Shown: positions 1 through 8,651 of the stretch, piece by piece
Position numbering within the stretch: position 1 is the stretch's first letter
How the letters are laid out: each line of letters opens with the position of its first letter
NCBI RefSeq assembly: GCF_031457955.1
Contig: NZ_JAVDXN010000001.1
Coordinates: forward strand, 496,001 to 560,000
DNA from: Mixta sp031457955
Lineage (GTDB): Bacteria > Pseudomonadota > Gammaproteobacteria > Enterobacterales > Enterobacteriaceae
DNA length: 64,000 bases
Direction of reading: 5' to 3'
Translations under genes and position numbers: made by a program
Notes under the pieces: generated by a model
The model's input: the letters and a program-made list of their open reading frames with translations, nothing else
The model's database searches: none
Told to the model about the DNA's origin: nothing

Positions 1-198
1 CAATGGTTAATAAAATTTAGCTTAAGGTTATTTTTTATCCTTTTTCGTGCGGCATTTCTTGATCCAGGTCAGAAACAGTAACGCGATAACGTAAAGATTT
101 CTGCCGTTTCGCTTGTTTAATCAAAAGGTTAAACAGGGGTGCCGCTGTTTTAAGAGGCAAAAGGGCGCCGCCGGTTAGAGCGATAATCCTCTGACTGT

Positions 199-522
199 TC
201 AGATAATTTGTAGAATTGCGCCAGGCGTTTTTAACATCTGAAACAGCTGCTGCTGGCTGACCTCCGTCACTTCCTGCGTTTCCCAGCCATGCCGCCAGGT
301 AAGATGATGAATATGGCCCAGCTGACGCCATACCGCGATAGCGGAAGCGGCCAGCGAGCAGGTTTCATCGCTTTGCAGACATTCAAAGGTGGTGTGGCTC
401 TCTTCATCCAGCGCGTTAATAAAAACGTGCGCGGTCTCTGCGGGGATCACGGCACGCAGATCCTCCAGCATATCTGCGCTGACGGCAGCGGAAAGACGCA
501 GGATAAATGATGCTGAATTCAC
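199..522 (-). CDS. Hypothetical small protein
   Basis: I do not recognise this protein of about 107 residues. There is no signal peptide or membrane segment; it is a mixed-composition soluble protein with an acidic middle part. The GTG start at 522 is chosen because GAGAGG lies five bases upstream; a TTG at 567 in the same frame would add 15 residues but has no clear ribosome site. It is transcribed away from the yceI-like gene on the same strand. Confidence 0.5.
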   Translation of the reverse strand: MNSASFILRLSAAVSADMLEDLRAVIPAETAHVFINALDEESHTTFECLQSDETCSLAASAIAVWRQLGHIHHLTWRHGWETQEVTEVSQQQLFQMLKTPGAILQII

Positions 523-652
523 GTTCACCTCTCTGATAGCGTTAGCGTTACCTGAATGGTACGACAAGCGTTAACCGTCGGTGCGGTTTTTTTGGTGAAA
601 GGCGTCAGGCGCAGAAGGAAAATAAAGCCCCGGCGAAGCAGGGCTGAAAGGC

Positions 653-1240
653 TTATTTGTCGGCGTAAGCTTCGGTTGAGATAGTCAGCGCAACCTCATC
701 GCTAACGGCAGGGATATACTGCTTCAGGTTAAAATCAGAACGTTTTATCGTTGCTGTGGCATCAAAGCCAATCGCCTGCTTTTTCATCATTGGATGTTCA
801 CCCTGCTTATTCAGCGTGGCGTGCAGCGTGACCGGACGGGTGACGCCTTTGAGCGTTAGATCGCCCTGCACATCATACTGCTGGTTGCCTTTGCTGATCA
901 CGCGCGTGCTGCGGAAGGTCGCCGTCGGGTAGGTGGCGGTATCAAAGTACTGATCGCCTTTAAACTCGCTGGTTAGCGCGTCAACGTGAGTATCAATGTT
1001 GGTTAGCGGCAGCTTCACATCAACTTTTGATTTTTCCGGGTTAGCGCTATCAAAAACCAGTGTACCGCTGGTGCCGGAAATATCCGCAGTCGGATGAGAA
1101 AAACCAAAATGGGACCAGCTCATCACCACGGAGGTATGCTCTGGATTTAGTTGATAGGTCTGCGCTTCAGCGTGGCCGAACTGTGCCCAAAGGCCCAGGC
1201 TTAATACCAGCGGCGTGGCGATTTTTTTCATACTCAACAT
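653..1240 (-). CDS. YceI-family periplasmic protein
   Basis: YceI-like lipocalin-fold protein, a family known to bind isoprenoid-type lipids in the periplasm. The start has a signal peptide (MLSMKKIATP, hydrophobic core, cleavage near AEA-QT). The mature part shows the family pattern: a TYQLNPEHTSV opening, the S-x-H-F-G-F-S-H segment, an FDSANPEKS strand and, late in the protein, the GDLTLKGVTRPVTL segment that is the clearest YceI signature. Length from the second ATG (1231) is 192 residues, as in E. coli YceI (191). I prefer the ATG at 1240 because AGGAT lies seven bases upstream; the MKK start at 1231 is equally possible. No cytochrome b561 gene adjoins it, unlike E. coli, so this may be a paralogue rather than yceI itself. 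Confidence 0.85.
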   Translation of the reverse strand: MLSMKKIATPLVLSLGLWAQFGHAEAQTYQLNPEHTSVVMSWSHFGFSHPTADISGTSGTLVFDSANPEKSKVDVKLPLTNIDTHVDALTSEFKGDQYFDTATYPTATFRSTRVISKGNQQYDVQGDLTLKGVTRPVTLHATLNKQGEHPMMKKQAIGFDATATIKRSDFNLKQYIPAVSDEVALTISTEAYADK

Positions 1241-1444
1241 AACGGCAATCCTGCAGTCACTAAAAAGGAATTTAAGTGTGGCCGCAGATGGCAAGATGCG
1301 AAAGCAAAGATAATTGTTTTTGTTTTTCAAATAATTTGAAATAAAACGGGCAGGGGATGAGGCTTAAATAACCCGCCGCTGGCGGGTTCGATAACAGCAC
1401 GCGAACGTTGATGCGCTGTACGTCCGGCGGGTAAAGAACAGTGA

Positions 1445-1594
1445 TTAACGGCCTGGGCCGCCATGATGGAATCCACCGCCACCGCCACCGCCATGCCCGC
1501 CGCCCGGTCCGCCCCAGCCAGGCCCCCACCAGACGCAGCCGCTTAATGATGCAGTCAACACGACCGCCGTTAACAACATAAACAGTTTTTTCAT
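1445..1594 (-). CDS. Small glycine/histidine-rich lipoprotein
   Basis: A 49-residue gene. It begins MKKLFMLLTAVVL and has a lipobox LSGC (Cys20), so it should be lipid-anchored. The mature part is only about 30 residues, built of Trp, Gly, Pro and His (VWWGPGW, seven consecutive Gly, FHHGG). GGAGGT sits four bases before the ATG. Glycine- and histidine-rich mini-lipoproteins are common in Enterobacterales but their function is unknown; the His residues could bind metal (inference). Confidence 0.75.
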   Translation of the reverse strand: MKKLFMLLTAVVLTASLSGCVWWGPGWGGPGGGHGGGGGGGFHHGGPGR

Positions 1595-1734
1595 GATTAC
1601 CTCCAGCAAGTGCGCGCGATTCTAAGTTAAAAACACGCGTCGTAAACCAGGCGACCCGCTGATTTTCGCTTTCCTGACGCTTTGCTGCGTTTTTCCTGCC
1701 ATGCGGGCGCACGGGCCCGTATTAGCAGCGGTTG

Positions 1735-1852
1735 GCTATATGTCATAAAAAACAAAGGGGGAACAACTGGACGTTAATATCGAGAAGCATCAGACTGCCG
1801 ACGGCAATTGTGAATATCGCACCAGCTGCGACCAGCCCGGCTATCGCTTTAT
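1735..1852 (+). pseudogene. Truncated copy of the small gene at 3702-3902
   Basis: This stretch matches 3670-3787 base for base over most of its length: the same leader with a purine-rich ribosome site, then the first about 28 codons. The ATG of the intact gene is CTG here, and similarity stops abruptly after the codons for the CDQPGYRF segment. It is therefore a 5' fragment without start or end. Together with the intact copy it forms a direct repeat of about 118 bp enclosing the Hcp module. Confidence 0.8.
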
Positions 1853-2120
1853 CACACGTTATTATTCCGAGCCTGATTAATCGACTCCGTAAAAGGATCG
1901 TTCAACCACAGTGAAAATAAATTTTGTGCCGGAGAAAATCACTGCTGGCGTTGTCTTATATCACGAGTACGATATTAACCTCTTTGACAGCAACCAATAA
2001 GGGCTGACCGATTTAAATTGCCAACGGCCTGGTCTGAATTCAATTTTTAGCGGCTGTTCGCCAGGGAGATACGCGGGTCGTACCGACAATGGACTTACTG
2101 AAAATGAGTATGGAGCGGTT
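1853..2120 (+). other. Non-coding stretch with a gene remnant
   Basis: Between the truncated repeat copy and the effector gene there is no complete gene. A GTG-initiated reading of 29 codons (1911-2000, beginning VKINFVPEKI) looks like the end of a decayed gene, and the next 100 bases stay open in one frame up to the effector start. I cannot name the parent gene. The ribosome site GGAGCGG for the gene at 2121 lies at the right end. Confidence 0.4.
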
Positions 2121-2813
2121 ATGTATAACAATAATGAAATTATTAGTTATTTGCAGGCTAATAGAATTCTCGCACTAAAGCTCGACCATGCAGTTTCTGC
2201 CGTCGGTCAGCAGGTTACAAATCAAGTTGACGCTTTAGGAAAGGGCGCTACCCGCCTGCTGTATTACACCTCCTGTTTTACCGATGAATATAACGATGTT
2301 TGCCAGCAGCAAAAGACGGAAGATATGCGCTTCAGGAATGCTGTTATTCACCTTATCCAGCATAATGACGTTGTTTATGAAATGCTTCGAGTCTACTTTG
2401 AGGAAATATTTAAATACAAAACTAATGAACAATTAGAATATATTAAAAAAGCGCTTATGGCAGTGAATATCCATATCGCTGCCAGCGCCCTTACAAGTGC
2501 TGGGTACGCTTTAGCGGTCGCTACCAGCGTTCGCATTGGATTAAATCTAAGTGTGCAACTCAGTGCCCTTAGGGGACGTGCTGCGGGCATAGCTGCTGGG
2601 ATTGTGGCCACATATGGCCTGGTCCAGAAAGCGGCAGATAGTGCCCATCGTCTACACGTCCAATACCCAGCCTATTACTCTGCACTCTATATGCAACAAC
2701 TGGAAATGATGTATTTCCTGATTGAACCGGTATTCGAGCGCGCGGGCGCACTTGACGCGCCATGGTCGTCGGATTCCGGTATAGCAAACATTATCACCCG
2801 GATGATCAGATAA
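2121..2813 (+). CDS. Putative membrane-active type VI effector
   Basis: A 230-residue protein without signal peptide. The N-terminal half is helical and charged; residues roughly 114-175 hold two hydrophobic small-residue segments (GYALAVATSV and AAGIAAGIVATYGLV) of the kind that insert into membranes. Two bases after its stop comes a tiny hydrophobic membrane protein and then an Hcp gene. That order (hydrophobic toxin, small membrane immunity, Hcp) recalls the pore-forming Ssp6/Sip6 pair of Serratia type VI secretion. The assignment is inferred from layout and hydrophobicity; I do not see a catalytic motif. GGAGCGG precedes the ATG. Confidence 0.5.
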   Translation: MYNNNEIISYLQANRILALKLDHAVSAVGQQVTNQVDALGKGATRLLYYTSCFTDEYNDVCQQQKTEDMRFRNAVIHLIQHNDVVYEMLRVYFEEIFKYKTNEQLEYIKKALMAVNIHIAASALTSAGYALAVATSVRIGLNLSVQLSALRGRAAGIAAGIVATYGLVQKAADSAHRLHVQYPAYYSALYMQQLEMMYFLIEPVFERAGALDAPWSSDSGIANIITRMIR

Positions 2814-2815
2814 CC

Positions 2816-3004
2816 ATGATTCAATCACTAAAAAAATTTCTATTGTGGCAACTCAGGTTTTTATCATCACTGTATGGACCTGTGATTCTCACCATTATTT
2901 TCGCCCTGCTTCAGGGGTATTTTTTTCCTGACAGTCCTGTTTGGCCTACAGGCGTATTCGCCATAGTTATGATTATTATTTTTACACGTTATTGTAAATG
3001 GTGA
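2816..3004 (+). CDS. Small membrane protein, putative immunity partner
   Basis: A 62-residue protein with two predicted membrane helices (LYGPVILTIIFALLQGYFF and GVFAIVMIIIFTRY) and a basic N-terminus (MIQSLKKF). Its ATG lies two bases after the stop of the effector candidate, so the two are translationally coupled. Immunity proteins to membrane-depolarising toxins are usually small membrane proteins, which is why I propose this role. It is not recognisable by a motif. Confidence 0.5.
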   Translation: MIQSLKKFLLWQLRFLSSLYGPVILTIIFALLQGYFFPDSPVWPTGVFAIVMIIIFTRYCKW

Positions 3005-3052
3005 TAGCGTGAATATCACCGTTATTTAAATAATCACTGACAAGGAAATTAT

Positions 3053-3532
3053 ATGTCTACTCCCGCTCATTTATGGCTTGAAGATGAAAATGGTTCTCCG
3101 ATTGTTGGCAGTTGTTTAATGCCACTGCGTTTGGGGTCCATCGAGTTAAAATCATTCTCCCACGGTGTAACCATTCCCGTCGATCCCAATTGGGGAAAAC
3201 TTACCGGAACGCGCGTTCATAGCCCGATTACGATAGTGAAAGAATTTGACCAAACGACACCTATCCTGTATCGCGCCGTATGCGAAGGCCGCACAATGAA
3301 AAAAGCAACGATTAAAATGTACCGAATACGGGAATCAGGCACGGAATCTGAGTATTTCAATATCCTCCTGGAAAACGTCAAAATTACCACGGTTTCCCCT
3401 TACCTTGCCCCTAACGGTATGAGCAGCACTCATCTGGAAACACTCGAATTGCGTTATGAGGCAATTACCTGGAAGTATACGGAGGGGAATATCATCTACC
3501 GTGATTCATGGAACGATCGTTGCTGTGCATGA
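3053..3532 (+). CDS. hcp: Hcp family type VI secretion tube protein
   Basis: Hcp (TssD) forms the hexameric rings of the type VI secretion tube and can carry small effectors in its lumen. The 159 residues show the family pattern: an MSTPAHLWLEDENGSPI start, the ELKSFSHGV strand, the K-x-x-D-x-x-T/S-P helix region (KEFDQTTPILYRA), and the late LETLELRYEAITWKY segment. It stands downstream of the putative toxin/immunity pair and no other Tss gene is in the window, so it is an orphan Hcp that would serve a secretion system encoded elsewhere. Confidence 0.9.
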   Translation: MSTPAHLWLEDENGSPIVGSCLMPLRLGSIELKSFSHGVTIPVDPNWGKLTGTRVHSPITIVKEFDQTTPILYRAVCEGRTMKKATIKMYRIRESGTESEYFNILLENVKITTVSPYLAPNGMSSTHLETLELRYEAITWKYTEGNIIYRDSWNDRCCA

Positions 3533-3701
3533 TGAAGAAGGGCGCCAGAGGAGGCATTGTCTCCTTTGCTCCTGTTTTATTCTTCTAACTGTTACTGCTG
3601 GTTGCCTGACTGAGGCTGGATAACAGAAATTTTGGCTGTTCCGGCGTAGACTTCGTATCGCCTGCGGTTTGCTATATTTAATAAAAACAAAGGAGGAACA
3701 A

Positions 3702-3902
3702 ATGGACGTCAATATCGAGAAGCATCAGACTGCCGACGGCAACTATGAATACCGCGCCAGCTGCGACCAGCCCGGCTATCGCTTTATGCTATTGGGTAAA
3801 GGGAAAAATGCCACTGAAGCGGATGAGAACCTGCGCCAGAATCTGGAAGAGATGAAAAATCGTCTTGATGAGATTATCGACATCAGCAAAGTATCCGCCT
3901 GA
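3702..3902 (+). CDS. Hypothetical 66-residue protein
   Basis: A small acidic cytoplasmic protein (MDVNIEKHQT start) with a C-terminal helix rich in Glu and Asn. I do not recognise the family. GGAGG lies six bases before the ATG, so the start is secure. Its first half is duplicated as a broken copy at 1735-1852, upstream of the Hcp module, which suggests this was the gene at the insertion or duplication point. Confidence 0.7.
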   Translation: MDVNIEKHQTADGNYEYRASCDQPGYRFMLLGKGKNATEADENLRQNLEEMKNRLDEIIDISKVSA

Positions 3903-3941
3903 CGGTTAACCGCTGGTTTTCGCTGCGGCGGACAATCAAAG

Positions 3942-3967
3942 CAGGCCGGGTCATATTGCCCGGCCTG
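3942..3967. terminator. GC-rich inverted repeat between convergent genes
   Basis: A 10-bp stem (CAGGCCGGGT with its complement) around a six-base loop lies between the small gene at 3702 and the convergent chemoreceptor gene. There is no long T run, so it is a probable bidirectional terminator or a transcript-end stabiliser. Confidence 0.5.
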
Positions 3968-3971
3968 ATGA

Positions 3972-4094
3972 TTACTTCCGATTAACTGAATGCGGTTGCT
4001 GCACGCTAAGGTTTACTTCCGATTAACTGAATGCGGTTGCTGCACGGTAAGGTTTATTTCTGATTCGCGGAAAGCTGTTGCAGCACGGTAAGCT
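3972..4094 (-). repeat. Three tandem 41-bp units derived from the 3' end of the chemoreceptor gene
   Basis: Three units start at 3972, 4013 and 4054. The third is the actual end of the chemoreceptor gene, including its stop codon. The two outer units differ from each other at a single base and from the gene end at roughly one base in four; each still reads as a short tail ending in a TAA. The gene's last 13 codons plus stop were copied twice downstream. Confidence 0.85.
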
Positions 4095-6006
4095 GCGCCA
4101 CTGCCTCTTGCATGGCATCCATTCCGGCAGTTAGCGTACGCAGCCGACTCAGGTTTTCAACAATACTTTCCCGCTGCTGACCATTTTTATTGCCCATCGC
4201 GGCAATGGCATCGGCAGCATCAATGCTGCGTTGCGCCATATGCGTGGCTTTTTCCACCGTATCTGCCGCCACCGAGCGAATCCGCGCAATGGTTTCGACC
4301 GCTTCGCCGATGTTTTTCGCCGTCGCCTCCGCCTGTTCTTTCGATGATTGCGCCAGCCGCCGTACCTCGCCCGCCACCACGGCAAAGCCGCGTCCCGCTT
4401 CACCGGCGCGCGCCGCTTCCACCGCCGCGTTCAGCGACAGCAAATTGGTCTGAAAGGCGATATCACCAATGCCGCTGGTAATTTTAGTGATGCCGGAAGA
4501 GATCTGCTCCAGCTCATCCAGCCCCTGACCCAGGCGCAGCTGCGCCTGCTGGCTTTGCGTGGCAACATCGCTAATCGAGCGAATGCTGCTCTCTGCCAGT
4601 CCCAGCGTTTCATTTTGACTGCTGGTGGCGCTTTCCAGCAGCGGCAGCGCCTTCATCAACGGCGACAGCGCCTGCTGATAATCCACCACCTGGTTTAATA
4701 CTTTCGACTGCATCGCATTCAACGCTTCCCAGCGCCGCAGGCCGCGCTGCGCATAATGGCTGGCGTAGGCGGCGTATTCCACCGGGAACTGGCTCATCGC
4801 CTGCGTATCATGGTTGAAAAACACCAGCGCCGAGAGCGTCTGGTTAATCGGCACGCCAAGGATTTCGCCAAAGCTGGAGAAACCTGCCGCCGGAAGCCCT
4901 TTAAAAAAGTGGGCGTCATCCAGCTTTCCGGCGTTGCCAACGCGGCGCAACACGCAGTCATTCATTAAAATAGCGGCAGGCTTGCCGCGCGCGGCGACAA
5001 ATTTCTGCCAGTCCTGGCGCGTGGCGGCCTTAAAATCGGTTTCCTGTAGCAGATAAAGGCGATCGCCAAACTCCAGGTCGCAGAAAAAGTGGATTTTATC
5101 GTCAGTGATTTTCGCAATGGATCGAATAAAGTATTCGTTGTTTACCCGCACGGCGAAGGTTAACCCCTGCAGCCGCTCGCTAAGCTGCTGTGGCGTACAT
5201 TGCAGATGTGCCGCCAGCGCCTGCTGAAAGTTTTGCTGGCCGCCCTGAGCGTTAAACACCGAAGTCACGCTGCGCGCCAGCGGATCCGCTTCGGCAACCA
5301 GCCAGCTTTTATCCAGCGGCGTAAAGTTTTGGCTTTTAAACGGCGCGAAAGATTTACCGGGCGCCATATGGCAAAAAATAATCACCGCTTTGCCCTGTAG
5401 CGTTTTACCGCCGGTGCCGATCCAGGTGCCGTCAAAATCGAGCTTGCCGCCCGCTGCGCCGCCGGTTACCAGACAGGGGAAACGGCCGGAGTTATACCAG
5501 GCCTGCATCAAAAAACCTTCCGAGGCGGCCAGCCCATCACAGTAAACCATGGCGAAAGTGCGATCGGAAGAGAGCGGCATACGCAGCTGAAGCCGCTCCA
5601 GTTCCCGCTGGATCGCCGCGATGCGCTGCGGCGCGCTTTGCGTATCCTGCACATGTAAATCAACGGTATGCAGCTCATGCTGCGCGATCAGGCTGTTCGG
5701 TAGCCACATCCAGCTACCTTGCTGGCCTGCGCCGTCGCAATAGGTGGTTTGCGCGCCGCCGCTGCAAAGCGCACCGTTAGACGAGAGAACCAGTACGGTG
5801 CGATCGGGGCTGGAAAAGCGCTGCCACGCCTGATTGACCTGCTGAAAATCAGCATAGGGCGGCACAAATACCATCAATATTCCTGCATCGCGTTGGCTAA
5901 GCCCAACGCTGGAGAGAGTGGCGGGCAGCTGGCGTGCGTCATACAGGCCGGTGGCAACAGCAGAGCTGCGGCCGACAAGGCGGCGTAAATAGTTTAAGCG
6001 TGACAT
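4054..6006 (-). CDS. FIST-domain soluble methyl-accepting chemotaxis protein
   Basis: A 650-residue cytoplasmic chemoreceptor without membrane helices. Residues about 35-235 fit a FIST N domain (GGAAGGKLDFDGTW), about 240-390 a FIST C domain (PAAGFSSFGEILG), both thought to sense small ligands such as amino acids. The rest is the coiled-coil signalling domain, with the hallmark IAFQTNLLSLNAAVEAARAG hairpin tip that contacts CheA and CheW. It is monocistronic. A FliA promoter lies about 170 bases upstream (6174-6200), so it should be expressed with the flagellar late genes. Confidence 0.9.
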   Translation of the reverse strand: MSRLNYLRRLVGRSSAVATGLYDARQLPATLSSVGLSQRDAGILMVFVPPYADFQQVNQAWQRFSSPDRTVLVLSSNGALCSGGAQTTYCDGAGQQGSWMWLPNSLIAQHELHTVDLHVQDTQSAPQRIAAIQRELERLQLRMPLSSDRTFAMVYCDGLAASEGFLMQAWYNSGRFPCLVTGGAAGGKLDFDGTWIGTGGKTLQGKAVIIFCHMAPGKSFAPFKSQNFTPLDKSWLVAEADPLARSVTSVFNAQGGQQNFQQALAAHLQCTPQQLSERLQGLTFAVRVNNEYFIRSIAKITDDKIHFFCDLEFGDRLYLLQETDFKAATRQDWQKFVAARGKPAAILMNDCVLRRVGNAGKLDDAHFFKGLPAAGFSSFGEILGVPINQTLSALVFFNHDTQAMSQFPVEYAAYASHYAQRGLRRWEALNAMQSKVLNQVVDYQQALSPLMKALPLLESATSSQNETLGLAESSIRSISDVATQSQQAQLRLGQGLDELEQISSGITKITSGIGDIAFQTNLLSLNAAVEAARAGEAGRGFAVVAGEVRRLAQSSKEQAEATAKNIGEAVETIARIRSVAADTVEKATHMAQRSIDAADAIAAMGNKNGQQRESIVENLSRLRTLTAGMDAMQEAVAQLTVLQQLSANQK

Positions 6007-6554
6007 AAGAACAAAATAACCTTATTTATAATGGGTATATTTTTAACGGCTGCATTAATGCAGCTAAACCTGGCGTAATAATAAAAATAGAATCACACAC
6101 TTTTTATATGTGATTAAGTTTTGCTTTAGCGTCATACACGGGCGTAAGAAGATGCTGTGGCAAAAACGTTGCTTTATCGGTAATGCGAGCAGAATATTTA
6201 GGGCTGATGCGAATAAAATAAATTGGCACAGTCACAGCAAGGTGTAATTAAGCAGGGCATTAACAAATTTAACCTGAAAATAATAATTATTCAGGTCAGC
6301 GAAATAACTATGGTTTTTTTGACATAAATAGAAATATAAATAGCATTAGCCTGGCTAATCTCATTTATATTCACAGAGAAAATAAATTTGCTTTAAAGAC
6401 GCATAATTTGATTTAGCGCCGAAGCGTTAAAAGAAGTCGCTAATGTTGCGTTTATTTTTTCCGATACTCCAGAGGACGGCAATAAGACCGTTTTAGTCCA
6501 GAACCTGCAATAACGTCGAAGTGATTCGCCACTCCCTGTCAGGATGAGCGGGTA
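6007..6554. other. Long divergent intergenic region
   Basis: This 548-bp AT-rich stretch separates the divergent chemoreceptor and metalloprotease genes. It holds a FliA promoter for the leftward gene and several palindromes: a perfect 16-mer around GCTGCATTAATGCAGC near 6048, a TCACA...TGTGA inverted pair near 6093-6113, and a 23-bp AT-centred palindrome flanked by CCTGA/TCAGG near 6272-6295. These could be regulator sites for the protease. I see no gene in it. Confidence 0.6.
6174..6200 (-). promoter_or_regulatory. FliA (sigma-28) promoter for the chemoreceptor gene
   Basis: On the minus strand the site reads TAAATATT, 11 bases, ACCGATAA. This matches the flagellar sigma-28 pattern TAAAGTTT-N11-GCCGATAA with one mismatch in the -10 box and exact spacing. 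Confidence 0.75.
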
Positions 6555-8555
6555 ATGCCGGCTTCTGACATGTTTTTGTCGGAGAGTCCCTTGTCTAAAA
6601 AGAACGTACGAACATCCTGGTTTGAAACGGATGTGCAGGCTGCGGCCAGCGCCACCAGCAGCAGCTATTACACCTACGCGCCTGCCGCCCATTACAGCGC
6701 CAGCCAGGCAGCGGTGCAGCTGACTCGTAGCGGGTTAAGCTGGAACGGCTATCAGGTGTATAACAAGCCGGTCGCGCTGAGCTTTGCCTTTCCCGATAAT
6801 GTCACGGCCTCGCCGCGCGGCGATAAAGGTATTGTTGCCTTTAACCAGGAGCAGCAAACCGCAACGCTGCAATCGCTACAGTCATGGGCCGATGTGGCGA
6901 ATATTAAATTCACCCAGGTCAGTAGCGGAGCACGGCTCACTTTTGCCAACTATACGCAGTTTGCTAATGGTCAGCAGGCGAACGATCAGGCCTATGCTTA
7001 TCTGCCCGGCAGCAGCAAGGCGGCGGGCACCATGTGGTTTAACTACAACATAAAAAATGTGCGTGAGCCGGAGCATTATGAATATGGCCGTCAGACGCTG
7101 ACCCATGAATTAGGTCATGCGCTGGGGCTGAGCCATCCGGGCGACTATAACAGCGGCACCGGGGTTATCTCCTATAAGGCCAGCGCTTCTTATATTGAGG
7201 ATTCCCGACAATATTCGTTGATGAGTTACTGGAGCGAAACCAATACCGGCGCTAATTTTTACGGTCATTATGCCGTATCGCCGCTGATGCATGATATTGC
7301 CGCTATTCAGCGTCTGTATGGCGCGAATATGACCACGCGCACCGGCAATACCGTTTACGGGTTTGGCTCAAATAGCGGACGCGACTATTACACTGCGCTG
7401 CAAAGCAGCGATGTGCTGATTTTTTCCATCTGGGATGCGGGCGGCAACGATACGCTGAACGTCTCCGGCTATCGTCAGAATCAGCTGGTTAACCTTAACG
7501 CGCAAACTTTTTCTAATATTGGCGGGCTGACAGGCAACGTTTCTATCGCGCTCGGCGTGGTGATTGAAAACGCCATTGCCGGTGCCGGACACGATACGTT
7601 GATCGGCAACGCGGTCGCCAACAGCCTGCGCGGTAATGCCGGTAACGATACGCTGTACGGTAATGACGGCAACGATACATTGTATGGCGACAGCGGGAGC
7701 GATCGTCTTTACGGCGGCAACGGTAACGATCTGCTTTACGGCGGCCTCGATAGCGATGCGCTGTATGGCGACAGCGGGCTCGATCGACTGTATGGCAGTG
7801 ACGGCAACGATCTGCTGTACGGCGGCAGCGGCAACGATACCTTATATGGCGAGAACGGTAACGACCGGCTGTACGGCGGTGAAAACGATGACCTGCTGTA
7901 TGGCGGCAGCGGCATTGATACGCTATACGGTGAAAACGGCAACGATCGGCTGTATGGCGGCGAAGGCGATGACCTGCTGTATGGCGGCAACGGCATTGAT
8001 ACGCTGTATGGCGAAAATGGCAACGACCGGCTGTTTGGCGGCGAAAACGACGACACGCTGTATGGCAACAACGGCAACGATACGCTGTATGGTGAAAACG
8101 GTCACGATCGGCTGTTTGGCGGCGAAGGCAACGACGCGCTGTATGGCGGCAACGGCAATGACAGGCTGTACGGCGAAAATGGCAACGACCGGCTGGACGG
8201 CGGCGCCGGAAACGATCGTTTATACGGCGGCGGCGGGGCGGATAAGCTGTACGGCGGCGCGGGCAGCGACCTGTTTATATTCACCAGCGTGAAAGATTCT
8301 CTGCCGGGACTGCGGGATTTGCTTGGTGATTTCACCAGCGGGATCGACAAAATCGACCTCTCCGCGCTGGATAGCCGCGCCCATCCGCTGCACTTTACCT
8401 CAACGTTTAGCGGCAGGCTGGGCGAAATGCAGATGACCTGGGATGTCACTGCGCATCTGACGCATTTAAAGCTCAACCTGGCGGGAGATATCCAGCCGGA
8501 TATGATTATTGATATTGCTGCGCGTCCTAATATGCACCTTGATGTGATCGTGTAA
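6555..8555 (+). CDS. Serralysin-type RTX zinc metalloprotease with expanded repeats
   Basis: Secreted M10B metalloprotease. The catalytic site is HELGHALGLSH (His184, Glu185, His188, His194) with the Met-turn SLMSYW (Met223). From about residue 350 there follow some 23-24 uninterrupted Ca-binding nonapeptides of the form x-x-G-x-D-x-L-Y-G, far more than the handful usual in serralysins, which explains the length of 666 against about 470-500. The C-terminus ends in Asp and three hydrophobic residues (DVIV), the type I secretion signal of this family. No prtDEF exporter or inhibitor gene adjoins it. The start is uncertain: ATG 6555, ATG 6570 or a TTG at 6591 preceded by GGAGAG. Confidence 0.92.
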   Translation: MPASDMFLSESPLSKKNVRTSWFETDVQAAASATSSSYYTYAPAAHYSASQAAVQLTRSGLSWNGYQVYNKPVALSFAFPDNVTASPRGDKGIVAFNQEQQTATLQSLQSWADVANIKFTQVSSGARLTFANYTQFANGQQANDQAYAYLPGSSKAAGTMWFNYNIKNVREPEHYEYGRQTLTHELGHALGLSHPGDYNSGTGVISYKASASYIEDSRQYSLMSYWSETNTGANFYGHYAVSPLMHDIAAIQRLYGANMTTRTGNTVYGFGSNSGRDYYTALQSSDVLIFSIWDAGGNDTLNVSGYRQNQLVNLNAQTFSNIGGLTGNVSIALGVVIENAIAGAGHDTLIGNAVANSLRGNAGNDTLYGNDGNDTLYGDSGSDRLYGGNGNDLLYGGLDSDALYGDSGLDRLYGSDGNDLLYGGSGNDTLYGENGNDRLYGGENDDLLYGGSGIDTLYGENGNDRLYGGEGDDLLYGGNGIDTLYGENGNDRLFGGENDDTLYGNNGNDTLYGENGHDRLFGGEGNDALYGGNGNDRLYGENGNDRLDGGAGNDRLYGGGGADKLYGGAGSDLFIFTSVKDSLPGLRDLLGDFTSGIDKIDLSALDSRAHPLHFTSTFSGRLGEMQMTWDVTAHLTHLKLNLAGDIQPDMIIDIAARPNMHLDVIV

Positions 8556-8651
8556 AAACAGAGCAGGCTGAGCGGCCTGCCAGCAACCCGAATTATTTAC
8601 TGCTACGCTTACAGGGAGGTAACTATTTTTTAGCGTGAAAATGGAGGATGC

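Noticed and set aside
35..331. Minus-strand frame of 98 codons at the left end
   Set aside because: It overlaps the gene at 199-522 on the same strand in another frame, and the non-overlapping part has no start codon with a ribosome site. It may be a gene end, but I cannot support it.
1272..1712. Long minus-strand frame across the small lipoprotein
   Set aside because: The 49-residue lipoprotein in another frame has a ribosome site, signal peptide and lipobox; the long frame is an Arg/Trp-rich shadow caused by the Gly codons.
7636..8292. Frames on both strands within the RTX repeats
   Set aside because: They are periodic shadows of the nonapeptide codons and have no starts of their own.
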